DNA of 64,000 nucleotides from Brassicibacter mesophilus (GCF_050433385.1 NZ_JBNPXI010000001.1:62001-126000); one strand, 5' to 3'. Counted from the stretch's first letter, positions 8,907 to 18,289 are shown. The notes: generated by a model from the letters alone, not told the origin. Translations and numbers: made by a program.

Positions 8907-9932
8907 TTAATCTATTTTAAATGTTGATGGATGCTGAAATACAATCTCCTCTATCTTATTTATGATACTCATCATATTGATAAAATCATAGTTGCTCAAC
9001 AGTATTACAGTAACATGCTTTTCTGGATAAATTAGATATATTGATTTAAACCCTGGTAACCCTCCATCTTGATAAAAATACTTTATCTTGTTATTTTTCT
9101 TAAACATAATTTTCCCATATCCATAATAGAAATCGTCATATACTTGACCGTAGTCCCTTAGCAGTTTTTCACTATAGACTTCGTTTAAAAGTTCTCTCTT
9201 TAGCAGTGCCTTCGTCCATGCATACATGTCCTCTATAGTAGAATATAGATCACCTGCCCCATAAAATGCAGAAATATTTTTCATGCTGCAATTAACTAAT
9301 TTCCCATCAATCATTGAATAACCACTAGCCCTGTTTTTTAGAATGCGCTCATTTCTAAAGCATCCTGTATTCTTCATACAAAGCTTATCAAAAATATTCT
9401 CAATAATAAAATCATTATATGTTTTGGCAGAGACATTCTCTATTATATAGCTTAATAAACTATATCCCATATTAGAGTATTCAAACTTTTCTCCTGGCTC
9501 ATTAGCTGAAGGATTATGCTTAAACTTGTCTATATACTCATCAAATGTATGATTCTCTCTTATATACATTTGATATTCTGTATTATTGTATAAAGAAGAT
9601 AAACCTGATGTGTGGGTTAATAAGTGATGTATCATAATCTTATTACCATTTGAATAATCTGGAATATACATATCTAAGGTATCATTCAAGTCTAATTTAT
9701 TTTGTTGAGCTAATATCATGATGGCCATAGCAGTTATTGATTTGGTTATTGATGCTACACAAAATTTAGTATTCAATGTGTTTGGCAAATCAAAATCATG
9801 GTTTGATATTCCATAACTTTCTTTAATAATTACATGGTCTTCCATAGCTACTAAAATTGTTCCACTAAATTCTTTTTTCCTTTCAAGTTCTTTAAAATAC
9901 TCATCTATTTTTATGCTTATTTTCTTATTCAT
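8907..9932 (-). CDS. Serine hydrolase, class C beta-lactamase / PBP-like fold
   Basis: 341 aa of the beta-lactamase family PF00144. The nucleophile motif SxxK is S61-I-T-K64 (VASITKSITAMA) and the second motif is Y152-S-N (EYSNMGY). The third motif region is QDGGLPG near residue 290, in place of the KTG or HxG of true beta-lactamases. The family includes esterases, D-amino-acid peptidases and DD-peptidases; resistance cannot be assumed. No signal peptide or transmembrane segment is visible, so it is likely cytoplasmic. The ribosome site GGGGAGAG is strong and a terminator (9978-10007) separates it from the upstream acetyltransferase. Confidence 0.88.
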   Translation of the reverse strand: MNKKISIKIDEYFKELERKKEFSGTILVAMEDHVIIKESYGISNHDFDLPNTLNTKFCVASITKSITAMAIMILAQQNKLDLNDTLDMYIPDYSNGNKIMIHHLLTHTSGLSSLYNNTEYQMYIRENHTFDEYIDKFKHNPSANEPGEKFEYSNMGYSLLSYIIENVSAKTYNDFIIENIFDKLCMKNTGCFRNERILKNRASGYSMIDGKLVNCSMKNISAFYGAGDLYSTIEDMYAWTKALLKRELLNEVYSEKLLRDYGQVYDDFYYGYGKIMFKKNNKIKYFYQDGGLPGFKSIYLIYPEKHVTVILLSNYDFINMMSIINKIEEIVFQHPSTFKID

Positions 9933-9977
9933 AAAATCTCTCCCCTTTTTTCTTATTCTTAATTTTATAATATAAAA

Positions 9978-10007
9978 TAAACGCTGACAGCAGCGTGTCA
10001 GCGTTTA
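9978..10007. terminator. Strong terminator hairpin upstream of the serine hydrolase gene
   Basis: A perfect 12-bp stem, TAAACGCTGACA pairing with TGTCAGCGTTTA, encloses a 6-nt loop. It lies 90 nt after the stop of the 10099-10536 acetyltransferase on the minus strand. T-rich sequence flanks both sides. Confidence 0.75.
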
Positions 10008-10098
10008 CTAATTTTTTTAATATATATCTTCAATTTTCGGTAATCTTCAGTAAAAAAAGAAAAGAAACTTTAATATTGGTATATATTCATATTAAAAT

Positions 10099-10536
10099 CT
10101 AAAGATCAATCTTAAGAAGGATTTCTTCTCCTAACATCTTCCCAGTCTTAATAAATCCAATGCTTTCATAAAGTTTTTCAGCCACAATGTTCTCAGGTTC
10201 AAAGCTTGTATAAAATGGCGTACTTCCGTATTTTTCTCTAATAAAATCTAATAACTTTATAATTGCAGCTTTTCCATATCCTTTATTCTGATATTTCGTA
10301 TCAATCATAAGTCTACACATTCCCATGTCTTTAGCTACATCATCTTTTTCATACATAAGAAATCCAACCATCGTTTCGACATTATATATAGCAAGGGGAT
10401 ACAGACTATCACTAAAACTTGCTTCTAGTAGTGAATATGTATTTGAAGCCACAAAGTTCTCTTGTTCTTTAGAAACCTTTAATTCGATGCACTCTTCCCA
10501 ATTTTCTTTCGTGATTTCCTTAAAAATAAGATTCAT
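10099..10536 (-). CDS. GNAT acetyltransferase, spermine/spermidine (BltD-like) subgroup
   Basis: 145 aa. The N-terminus (EITKENWEECIELKV) followed by EQENFVASNTYSLLEA and YPLAIYNVETMVGF closely resembles B. subtilis BltD, which acetylates spermine and spermidine. Motif A is DTKYQNKGYGKAA near residue 85, and NIVAEKLYESIGF near 115-127 is motif B. Polyamine acetylation is thus the likely role, but a narrower substrate cannot be set. The ribosome site is AAAGGAG. It stands alone, ended by the hairpin at 9978-10007. Confidence 0.85.
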   Translation of the reverse strand: MNLIFKEITKENWEECIELKVSKEQENFVASNTYSLLEASFSDSLYPLAIYNVETMVGFLMYEKDDVAKDMGMCRLMIDTKYQNKGYGKAAIIKLLDFIREKYGSTPFYTSFEPENIVAEKLYESIGFIKTGKMLGEEILLKIDL

Positions 10537-10651
10537 TTCTATTCTCCTTTAAATTTATAATCATTTTGGTATCCATAACATTTCGCAGATGCTCTTTCTA
10601 AGGCTAACCCTAGAGGAATAAGCTGCCTGAACAAGTGCTGCTATTGTGTTA

Positions 10652-11311
10652 TCAGTCGTAAATATCTTTTTGAACACAAATACACCTCAACTTATGAATA
10701 TGTACCCCTTCTTCTCCGTGTTCTTCGGAATCTTCTATCAAGAATGTATCTATTATACTCATTCCTTTAAAATGGCCTATTAGATCATCTTCTGTAAAAT
10801 AATGTACTGGTCTACTTGGTTTACTTTCAAAAGTGTCTTTTTCAACTTCCATACCTTTTCCATAACTTTTCTCTTGGTCAGAAAAAACAGTAAAGAACAT
10901 TAACCCACTACCTTTTATACTTTTTTTGCATTTTTGAATAAACTCATATCTTTCCTTAAGCCTGAACAGATGCAATACATTAAAACAATAAATCCCGTCA
11001 TAGATTTCATCATCATAAGGCATATCCAAAACAGAGCCATTATATATTTTTGTACTAGGATCATATTTAGATGCTATCTCACATGCTTTTTCAGAAATTT
11101 CAACGCCGGTAACTTTATATCCTTTATCTGAAAATAGCTTCGAATTTCTACCATATCCAGTACCTGGTATCAAAAGCTTCTCAATATTGTACTTACTAAA
11201 CAAGTTCAGGCAATGCTTTGCCGTTTTGCTTGGCGTTTCTCCCCAAACTTTTTCTTCTGCTAAATACCTTTTATTCCAATAGCTGCTCATTGTTTTTGTA
11301 TAATTCTCCAC
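10652..11311 (-). CDS. Class I SAM-dependent methyltransferase, TPMT/TehB-like
   Basis: 219 aa. After an N-terminal segment YWNKRYLAEEKVWGETPSK, typical of the TehB/thiopurine group, motif I is LLIPGTGYGRNSKLF (about residues 45-60), motif II is VTGVEISEKA, and motif III is YDGIYCFNVLHLF. The GTG start has a GAGGAGG site. The substrate is unknown: family members methylate small thiols, tellurite or natural products. About 280 nt of non-coding DNA upstream (11312-11592) shows no gene. Confidence 0.82.
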   Translation of the reverse strand: MENYTKTMSSYWNKRYLAEEKVWGETPSKTAKHCLNLFSKYNIEKLLIPGTGYGRNSKLFSDKGYKVTGVEISEKACEIASKYDPSTKIYNGSVLDMPYDDEIYDGIYCFNVLHLFRLKERYEFIQKCKKSIKGSGLMFFTVFSDQEKSYGKGMEVEKDTFESKPSRPVHYFTEDDLIGHFKGMSIIDTFLIEDSEEHGEEGVHIHKLRCICVQKDIYD

Positions 11312-11592
11312 TTTTTACCTCCTCAATGATAAATAACTGATATTATCTTGTACTTAAGGTGCTTTTTAACCTAGCTAGGCTTGGCATGGTTATGGAATGT
11401 GCTTTAACTGGTACAAAGCTTGACTCTATTTACCTAAAATGAACTTGGGTGCATTGTTATGTGATGTTCTAGTCCTCTCACTTTTTTTCTACATGATTAA
11501 CCTGCTTATACTTCTACTCTGACAATGAAATTAGCTTTATATTTGAATTTAATACTTCCTAGTCTTCACTTGATAGATACTTTGCTATTTAA

Positions 11593-12015
11593 TTATATAA
11601 TTCGCTTGGAAATAGGGTGATCTTTATTCAATTCAAGTAAATCCCATAGATTTCCATACAAATCTTTAAAAACAGCTACCATACCATACGGCTCTTTTTT
11701 AGGGTCTCTTACAAATTCTATTCCTTTTGAAATCATATCATTATAATCTCTCCAAAAGTCATCAGAATTGAGAAAAAGAAATACTCTTCCACCAGTCTGA
11801 TTTCCAATAAAACATTCTTGCTCAGGTTTTGAAGCTCTAGCTAATAATAAAGTGGTACCAATTGACCCAGGGGGAGATACTACAACCCAACGCTTATTTT
11901 GCTCAGGCTGATAAGTATCCTCTATCAATGTAAAGTTTAACTTCTTCGTATAAAACTCTATAGCTTCATCATAGTCTCTAACAACTAGAGCTATATGCAC
12001 AATTGATTGTTTCAT
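11593..12015 (-). CDS. VOC superfamily protein (glyoxalase/dioxygenase fold)
   Basis: 140 aa from the ATG at 12015, which has AGGAGG 8 nt upstream; an earlier in-frame start at 12057 lacks such a site. The two beta-alpha-beta-beta-beta modules are seen as IVHIALVVRDYDEAIEFYTK and, after a linker, FLFLNSDDFWRDYNDMISKG, ending VAVFKDLYGNLWDLLE. H7 and the C-terminal Glu are candidate metal ligands. The fold serves glyoxalase I, fosfomycin or bleomycin resistance and dioxygenases, so the reaction is not determined. It is a single-gene unit; the 12058-12325 spacer is AT-rich and shows no gene. Confidence 0.83.
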   Translation of the reverse strand: MKQSIVHIALVVRDYDEAIEFYTKKLNFTLIEDTYQPEQNKRWVVVSPPGSIGTTLLLARASKPEQECFIGNQTGGRVFLFLNSDDFWRDYNDMISKGIEFVRDPKKEPYGMVAVFKDLYGNLWDLLELNKDHPISKRII

Positions 12016-12325
12016 TCTTATATGACCTCCTATCATAGTCTGCAGTTTCTTTTCCAATCCAATATTCTATAAAAAGCTTGTTATTCAATATACTAATGAT
12101 ATAAAAATATCTTTTTATACAAAACAATTCAGATATCTTTTTAATTAGTGCTTATGTTTATCATGGTTTTAAGTAAAATATCGGCACTAATTTGTTAATT
12201 AAAATGTTATGTTTACACTCTATTTTGATTTATTTTAAATAAATCCCTGCTCACAATTAAAATTAATTTTCTATATTTATTGCACATTTAAAATAGAAAG
12301 CAAATCAATACATGTATTATATTAT

Positions 12326-13143
12326 CTATCTTCTAATCAAATGATTTATTACCGATTTATTCATTAATCTTAGGCCTTCTGGAAATTCATTGTATCTCTT
12401 TGATAAGAGTGCAAAATACCCTTCTTCCCCAAAGTTTTCTTCAATCCTAGCATTATTAAAACCCAAACCCATTGTTAACTCATTATAAAAGTCTTTGTGA
12501 TTGATTACATCCTCTGCTGCTAGATGAAAAATTCCTTTTAACTCATGCTCTATAATGTAGCATAATTGCTTGGCTATAAATATATCAATATTTGTATTAC
12601 AAAACAGTTTTGAATATACAACAACTTTTTCATTGTTTTGTAGCAATTTTATTAAATTATTCATTCTTGGAGAATCTTTTCCCCAAACTTGAGGAAGTCT
12701 TAATATACAAGCATTATCATGCAATATTTCTATTATTTTTTTTCACAAGCTATTTTATATTGTCCATATTCAGTACAAGAATACGGTAAATCATCTTCAT
12801 AATGTGGCCTACTTAAGTCATTATCGAAAACATTTGTTGTAGAGAAAAAGTATAATCTACCACCAATTTTATTTAAATATTCAGCAATTTTTGTATGTAG
12901 AATCAACTGTTCATTATAATCCCCCCTTAAGCATGACACGACACTTTGAGGCTTTATAGTATTCAATATATTACTTATGTTAGCTGAATCTTCAATGTTC
13001 AGCTTAAAATTTCTGTCCTGATTTATTTGTAACTGCCTTTCAAAGTATGTAGCATAAATCTGGAACTCTTTATTTTTATTTATTTCACTAATTATTGCTT
13101 TTCCTACAAGTCCACTTCCACCCAGGACTAAAACATTATGCAT
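12326..13143 (-). pseudogene. RmlD-like NAD(P)-dependent sugar-nucleotide reductase, broken in an A8 run
   Basis: The first frame starts at 13143 with the Rossmann motif VLVLGGSGLVGKAI (GxxGxxG, residues 4-17) and runs to YGQYKIACEK, the YxxxK catalytic pair, then stops at 12733. The rest of the domain (CILRLPQVWGKDSPRM and so on) continues in the -1 frame to 12326. One extra A in the A8 tract at 12736-12743 would give a 272-aa protein, the usual RmlD_sub_bind length. The tract is an in-frame A_AAA_AAA heptamer, so slippage could still make some full-length protein. The N-terminal fragment alone lacks most of the substrate domain. Confidence 0.74.
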
Positions 13144-13367
13144 AGAAATTATACCTCCCCTAGATTATTTCTAATTTTCGCGCTACTTTGATAAATTTTG
13201 CTTAGGAATTGCAACTGATGATCTTGCAGTTTCCAGCATATCAGTACCATAAGGATTGACAAAACTTTCTTATCCTTATAATAAATCTGATAATAGCTAG
13301 TCTTATAGCAGGGAGCACATGGGATTCCCTAAGCTTCTCCAATTTCATCCTTGGGAGAATATTCATG

Positions 13368-13943
13368 CTAAACGATGACGTTCACGCTTTTTAGGTACTC
13401 TTTCAGTTCATTATCATTCCATTCATATATTGCCTTTAAAAAATCATATGGATTCTCAGATATCCTCAGATAAACCCCAAACGCTGGTTCAGTTTTGTAT
13501 CCGTTTCTTTTCAAAGCTCTAATTTCTTGTTTTGATCTTTGACCTATAATTTTCATTATTCTACTTTCAACTACCATATGTTTGTATGCATTTTGATGAG
13601 TACTTTTAATAGGTTGAGCAAATACTTCAAAGATAAACCCATCATATTCAAAACTACATACTGTGCTAGCAATTCCATCAACTAATCTTGTTACTACTGT
13701 AAATTCAGAAAATTTTCCAAACTCTTTTATTAGGATTTGTTCAAATTTTTGAGGGTTGTAAGCTTCACAAATAATATCAAGATCACTATTTTCAATGTCT
13801 ATATCAATTGGGATAGTCCCTGTCAATATAGGGTTATACTCCTTAAGAATTTCCATGATTTTAAGATTATTTATAGCTCTAAACGCTTTTTTCTGCTTTT
13901 CACTGCCTTGACTTAGGTATTCGATATTTGTAAACTCTTTCAT
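13368..13943 (-). CDS. DUF4269 protein, nucleotidyltransferase-like
   Basis: 191 aa matching DUF4269. The core holds a polymerase-beta-like pattern: LTGTIPIDIDIENSDLDIIC (residues 40-59) puts paired acidic residues on adjacent strands, and FEYDGFIFEVFAQP supplies a third. The C-terminal half includes HMVVESRIMKIIGQR and GYKTEPAFGVYLRI. Family members are uncharacterised; transfer of a nucleotide to a small molecule is the plausible chemistry. The ribosome site is AAAGGAG. Upstream (13944-14070) is short non-coding DNA before repeat R1c. Confidence 0.78.
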   Translation of the reverse strand: MKEFTNIEYLSQGSEKQKKAFRAINNLKIMEILKEYNPILTGTIPIDIDIENSDLDIICEAYNPQKFEQILIKEFGKFSEFTVVTRLVDGIASTVCSFEYDGFIFEVFAQPIKSTHQNAYKHMVVESRIMKIIGQRSKQEIRALKRNGYKTEPAFGVYLRISENPYDFLKAIYEWNDNELKEYLKSVNVIV

Positions 13944-14069
13944 TTTAAATAACTCCTTTGTTCTTTTATGTTGATATCTATTGTCTATGCATTCATGGCG
14001 TCTGAAATCCTTAGCCTTGTTAAATGCGCACCATCATTCTTATGTTATCAATATCTACTTTATCTACTT

Positions 14070-14300
14070 TCCAGAAAAACATATTACTGAAACATTAAAT
14101 ATGAGTAATTATTATCTTTATTCTACATGTACGAAGCATCCCCTTTTATTTTCTAGTTTTATTTATTGTTTTTCTATAAGTAGAAATCCAATTAATTTTT
14201 CAATTAGAACTGCAAAAAGCCGAGAATATTCTCCCGGCTTATGTTCTTATTACTTATCATATTGAAGTACTCTTTTTATAAGTTTATCCCTTAACTTTTC
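14070..14300. repeat. Dispersed intergenic repeat R1, copy c, fused to a gene tail
   Basis: This is the copy closest to 25556-25742. They share TTATTCTACA, CCTTTTATTTTCTAGTTTT, TTTCTATAAGTAGAAAT, CAATTAGAACTGCAAAAAGC, the terminator (14214-14240) and then about 60 bp beyond it. On the minus strand those 60 bp match the last codons of the two-P-loop ATPase gene at 25744 (ending LQYDK). So a complete 3' end of an ATPase paralogue, with its terminator, is stranded here without the gene. Confidence 0.8.
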
Positions 14301-14583
14301 TACTTCTGAGAAGTTCAATAAATAAGTTCATTAAAAAATCTACTTCTTCTCTATTCCTTTTCCAATTTTCTGTTGAAAAAATATACCAAGTTAAATAGTT
14401 CACTCCTACTTCAGCGCATAATTCAGTAATATCTTTAATTGGTTTTACCCCTGCTTTATGTCCAAAACTTCTAGGTAAGTCTCTTTTTGTAGCCCATCTT
14501 CCATTGCCATCTGTTATTATTGCGACGTGTTTTGGTATGTTTTTAAATTGTTTAAAATCAATATGAGTTTTAGTTATTTTCAT
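14284..14583 (-). pseudogene. uppS: Truncated undecaprenyl diphosphate synthase gene fused to the tail of another gene
   Basis: The first 90 residues are the N-terminal part of a cis-prenyltransferase, which makes the undecaprenyl carrier lipid: HVAIITDGNGRWATKR (catalytic Asp and P-loop-like GNGRW), FGHKAGVKPI, and YLTWYIFSTENWKRNREEVD. Intact UppS is about 230-250 aa; here the frame ends after 99 residues. At GAACTTCTCAGAAGTAGA the sequence passes into a copy of the 3' end of the ATPase gene found at 25744-26823, read in another frame. The break therefore looks like recombination at short homology. The product would lack the C-terminal substrate and dimer region, so it is probably inactive. 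Confidence 0.82.
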
Positions 14584-14664
14584 AGTAGCCCTCCATCAGA
14601 ATGCTTAAATAACAGTAAAGGCCCAAAGTGATAACCCCAAAAAAACTGAGGGTAAAATTGCACT

Positions 14665-14741
14665 TAGCGTTCTTACTATCGTTGCGATGGTTCACATGCT
14701 TTTCGTAGACTGTCTGTAAATAGTTTGACAACCATTAGCTG
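14665..14741. repeat. Intergenic repeat R2, copy a
   Basis: About 75 bp sharing GCGTTCTT, TTGCGA, TTCACATG, TTTTCG, GTAAATAGT and ATTAGCTG in the same order with 16645-16713. It lies between the truncated uppS and the hydrolase gene. It is richer in GC than its surroundings and non-coding. Confidence 0.75.
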
Positions 14742-14794
14742 GTTTATATGAAGTCCATACACGAATATTCCAAACAACAACTTTAATAGTGACT

Positions 14795-15706
14795 TTAATT
14801 ATCTTTATTAACAAAACCTAAAATTATCTCATTGAAATTCTCTGGATAATCATGCCCAAGACCTTCGATGTATAAGGCATTAACATCTAACCCTTCATCA
14901 ATTGCCTTTACTTCAAATGTTTTGCATTGCGGCAAACAATCTTCATCGTCATTTCCACATATTATAAGTACTTCAACATCATTCTTCTTTAATACTTCAA
15001 TCAAACTATTTAAATTATCTTCAACAGTTGGAATCCAAGGAGATTGCAGTATTATCTTATTACAGCTAATATCTTGGTCTCTAATTGCTCGCAAAATCAC
15101 ATTACATCCTGCTGAAAACCCACACAAAATCTTTTGCTCGTAGCTATTCCATTCAATCAACTCAATAGCTTCTTTAAGTTGGATTGGTCCAGTTCCATCA
15201 TCTTCCCATCTAAATAGGTTGCATGAATCTATTTCCTCTGATTGTAAATATTCAACTTGATATTTATCACCATCAAGAAAATGCCAACTCACCTTACTAA
15301 TCTCATTGTTCTGCTGATTCCCATGTAGAGTAAGTATCAATCTATTACTCCTTTTATTTATCCAAGTGCACTTGGACTTGGATATCTTATAGGCTTCAAG
15401 GCATCTTTCTTCTGATACTTTGCAACAAGTTTTAAATCTTATATCATCTCGTATACCATCTAAATCCGCATCTTCAAAAACTTCTGGTCTATACCATAAT
15501 TTCTTTGAGAGAATTGCCTCTTCTAACCATCCTAGAGCTTCCTCTTTTTTATTCGATGTAGCAGCTAAGCAGTATAAAAAATTATAGACTTGACTTGACA
15601 TGGAATCCAGTGTACATATATTTGTCACTAAGAAATCATATGCATCTGATGTTCCATCTTCGTTTATTAATTCAAGTGTTCTATTAAGTAATTGTGTTTC
15701 ATTCAT
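14795..15706 (-). CDS. Alpha/beta hydrolase with helical N-terminal domain
   Basis: 303 aa. Residues 1-110 are helical and TPR-like, with paired Cys. Residues 120-300 form an alpha/beta hydrolase: LILTLHGNQQNN supplies the oxyanion region, GFSAGC the nucleophile elbow with S198, GNDDEDC the acid (about 253-256) and GLGHDYP the base H285. The complete triad suggests an active esterase or thioesterase of the dienelactone/carboxylesterase type. The substrate is unknown. No signal peptide is visible, so it is likely cytosolic. The ribosome site is AAAGGGGG. Confidence 0.85.
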   Translation of the reverse strand: MNETQLLNRTLELINEDGTSDAYDFLVTNICTLDSMSSQVYNFLYCLAATSNKKEEALGWLEEAILSKKLWYRPEVFEDADLDGIRDDIRFKTCCKVSEERCLEAYKISKSKCTWINKRSNRLILTLHGNQQNNEISKVSWHFLDGDKYQVEYLQSEEIDSCNLFRWEDDGTGPIQLKEAIELIEWNSYEQKILCGFSAGCNVILRAIRDQDISCNKIILQSPWIPTVEDNLNSLIEVLKKNDVEVLIICGNDDEDCLPQCKTFEVKAIDEGLDVNALYIEGLGHDYPENFNEIILGFVNKDN

Positions 15707-15937
15707 TTAAAGCCCCCTTTCTCTATTCAATATTATACTATCTAATTTTGAAGTATCCCAGTAGACTAGCTTATAAATTTCATATAACGGTGTCGTATCC
15801 CCATCGCCTTTTAGTTCATTCATGTGGCTAAAAGTTGTGTTGTGACTTCTTCGTAGGCTTGACCATCTTGCTGCCACAACTAACGGGGTGCAGTGTTAGC
15901 GGATATATGATAACACAGAACTATCTTTTAACTCATA

Positions 15938-16603
15938 TCACCTATTAATAATTTCTACTGAATTTTCCTTACCTACAACAACAGTATCTACAGCATTAAG
16001 GAACAACCCATGTTCAACAACACCAGGCATTGAATTCAAAGTATTTTCCAGTTCATATGGATTTTCAATTTCATTTAAATATAGATCTATAATATAATGT
16101 TGTGCATCAGTCACAAAAAAACTAGTATTATTCATTCTTATTCGAGGATTATAATTCATACTTTTAAATTTAGTAAAAACATAATTGTATGCAAATGGTA
16201 TCACTTCTACTGGTAATGGAAATTTTCCTAATTTGTTAATCATTTTACTTGAATCTACAACCCAAATAACTTTTTCTGAAGAAACAGCTACAAGTTTTTC
16301 ATATAATAAAGCTCCTCCTCCACCTTTAATCCCATTTAAAGAATTATCTACTTCATCTGCTCCATCAATAGTAATATCAATGCTCTCTATTTCATTTAAA
16401 GACACTAATGATATCCCGAGTTTTTCTGCTATTGTTGTAGTTGAACTTGATGTCGAAACTGCTTTTATTTTTAATCCATTTGCCACCATCTTACCTAATT
16501 TTTTTATTGTATAATATACCGTTGAACCTGTTCCTAAGCCAACAATCATTCCATCCTTTACTAATTCCGCTGCTTTTTCTCCTGCAATCCTTTTGTTGTC
16601 CAT
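15938..16603 (-). CDS. rpiA: Ribose-5-phosphate isomerase A
   Basis: 221 aa, the normal RpiA length. The motifs of this pentose-phosphate enzyme, which interconverts ribose 5-phosphate and ribulose 5-phosphate, are intact: GLGTGSTVYYTIKKLG (phosphate loop, residues 22-37), SLNEIESIDITIDGADEVD (catalytic Asp pair), KGGGGALLYEKL, and GKFPLPVEVIPFA. The ribosome site is GAGGTGAG. It is odd to find a core metabolic gene among accessory single-gene units and flanked by R2 repeat DNA; it may be an extra, mobile copy. Upstream spacing is 131 nt; downstream, at 15880-15899, is a CTAAC/GTTAG inverted repeat. Confidence 0.96.
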   Translation of the reverse strand: MDNKRIAGEKAAELVKDGMIVGLGTGSTVYYTIKKLGKMVANGLKIKAVSTSSSTTTIAEKLGISLVSLNEIESIDITIDGADEVDNSLNGIKGGGGALLYEKLVAVSSEKVIWVVDSSKMINKLGKFPLPVEVIPFAYNYVFTKFKSMNYNPRIRMNNTSFFVTDAQHYIIDLYLNEIENPYELENTLNSMPGVVEHGLFLNAVDTVVVGKENSVEIINR

Positions 16604-16644
16604 TATCTCACCTCACATAAATATACTACATTTAATATGTCCTC

Positions 16645-16713
16645 TAACGTTCTTGCCATATTGCGACGTTTCACATGTTTTTCGCGGAATGTATGTAAAT
16701 AGTATATTAGCTG
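16645..16713. repeat. Intergenic repeat R2, copy b
   Basis: The second copy of the element at 14665-14741, sitting directly upstream of rpiA. Its plus-strand left end reads CTCTAACGTTCTTGCC, so on the minus strand it ends in GTTAGAG before the next gene, resembling the GTTRRRY end of integron attC sites. This similarity is suggestive only. Confidence 0.72.
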
Positions 16714-16734
16714 ATGTGCCAAAGATTACAATAA

Positions 16735-17475
16735 TCACTCATTTATCCACTGTATGCTTTCGCTATTAATATATTCTACACTTTCTAAAGTATCTAAATC
16801 CATTATATATCTTTTATATTTACTAATACCTAATAGTGCTCCTATTCCTGTAAAGCTACCAGTGGTACCATAAATTAAATACTTTGAGTCTGGAGATAAC
16901 CCTTCAGGAACATAACCAACCAATCCACTTATATCACTTTTTGCTCCTCCCCGATACTTTTTAATACACTTTTCAGTACCATCTCTTTCTAAATAAATAG
17001 AATCATCTTTTTCATATATCTTAAATTCATCAGTTTCTAAATCAATATAATTAACATCAACACTCACTACCCTATAGTTATCTATAGTTTTATACTCCTC
17101 AGGTGCGGTTTTAATATACTGTGGTTCTTTCTCTCCATCTTTAATCCTAAATATAGACCACTCACCATCGTGCATTGCTTCGAATTCAATAACTCCGCTA
17201 TCTGAATAATATCTAAAATCAGATATATTATCATTATATGTACCATAATTTGTTTTCCTTTTTTTGTAGTGCGAATAAATTAATTCTTCGTTCTTAAGGT
17301 TGGCATCTGATTTATATAATTTTAATATGCCTTCGTCTCGTTTTAAGTAATATATTTTACCTTCAACGTTTTCTAAAAATGATTTATTATTCATATTTAG
17401 AAATACATGAATAATACTAACTAAAATAACTACTACAAATATCGTAATAATAAATACTTTTGTTTTCTTTTTCAT
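16735..17475 (-). CDS. Hypothetical membrane-anchored protein with TolB-like repeats
   Basis: 246 aa from the ATG at 17475, which has AGAGG upstream; a longer frame to 17577 lacks a clear ribosome site. Residues 5-27 are a single membrane anchor (VFIITIFVVVILVSIIHVFL), leaving a 215-residue domain outside the cell. That domain has repeated short beta segments such as KIYYLKRDEGILKLYKSD, EFEAMHDGEWSIFRIKDG and GLSPDSKYLIYGTTG, typical of a small beta-propeller. No binding partner or enzyme activity is suggested by the sequence. Confidence 0.62.
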   Translation of the reverse strand: MKKKTKVFIITIFVVVILVSIIHVFLNMNNKSFLENVEGKIYYLKRDEGILKLYKSDANLKNEELIYSHYKKRKTNYGTYNDNISDFRYYSDSGVIEFEAMHDGEWSIFRIKDGEKEPQYIKTAPEEYKTIDNYRVVSVDVNYIDLETDEFKIYEKDDSIYLERDGTEKCIKKYRGGAKSDISGLVGYVPEGLSPDSKYLIYGTTGSFTGIGALLGISKYKRYIMDLDTLESVEYINSESIQWINE

Positions 17476-17577
17476 ACCTAACCTCTTTCTAATAATATAT
17501 ACTTTTATAATATACCAGTATATCAGCGTTACCATAGAGCTGACAATCACCCATCGCCCCTGGCGGATTTCCCACAT

Positions 17578-18289
17578 TAGGCTCCTCAGTTGTATCTCTC
17601 TACTTCCGCTTTCCAGTTTATATAATTAATACCATTTGTTCGTTCAAGCTTTCTATGAATGGATTTTGTATTGAATATCTTTCTTCTTGTTTCTTATTGA
17701 ACTCTCTCCAATTAAAGCTTCATCTTTGACTCCAATGTGCACTTGATCTTTATTTTCTAGTTTCAAATAAACATGCTTTTGTAGTTATCGAAATATCACC
17801 TTTATCTTTTAAAATATTTTCTATGTATTCGGTGAATGCTTACTTCTTTTCTCCTACTAGAATTGAACTTCCCTATACCGTTGAGGCCTTATATGTGATA
17901 ATTGGTTCGGCGTAGGGTACTACAATTTTTCCTTGTAGCACTTTCGTTTTAACTTTGCTAAAATGTTTCTGCAGTAGAGTCTCCCCATTTTCTATAACAT
18001 TCTACATTGGAGGCGTTTCAAAGACTTAGCCAGACTTGCTTAGCCTTTGAAATATGCACTGATCTGCCTCTAAGGTTGACCCTATCCCATGTGATGTTAT
18101 ATGGTGTCATTAGCTACGTAAAGTATACTAATGTAAATATCCCTACATATTATCTATTAAAACTTTAGTTGGAACCTGCAAATCTTGGTTAGCGTTGTAA
18201 CCTTCTATGATTTCGTTGAAATTAATGTCCACATCTATGGTACAATTATACTATAATTCCATATAGAACTAAACACATAACTTAAAAGG
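17578..18289. other. Non-coding spacer with no recognisable gene
   Basis: About 700 nt with stops in all frames at short intervals. It contains short GC-richer patches, such as 18010-18110 with GTTGACCCTATCCCATGTG. These resemble the spacer blocks elsewhere in the accessory region and are probably debris of lost genes. I see no convincing promoter, RNA gene or repeat copy. Confidence 0.5.

Noticed and set aside
8907..9932. Beta-lactam resistance gene
   Set aside because: It has the SxxK and YxN motifs of the family but lacks a signal peptide and a KTG box, and the family is mostly esterases and peptidases.
10537..10651. Protein-like stretch on the minus strand upstream of the BltD-like gene
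   Set aside because: Two short frames both look plausible, neither has a start or a recognised motif, and it could be chance in AT-rich DNA.
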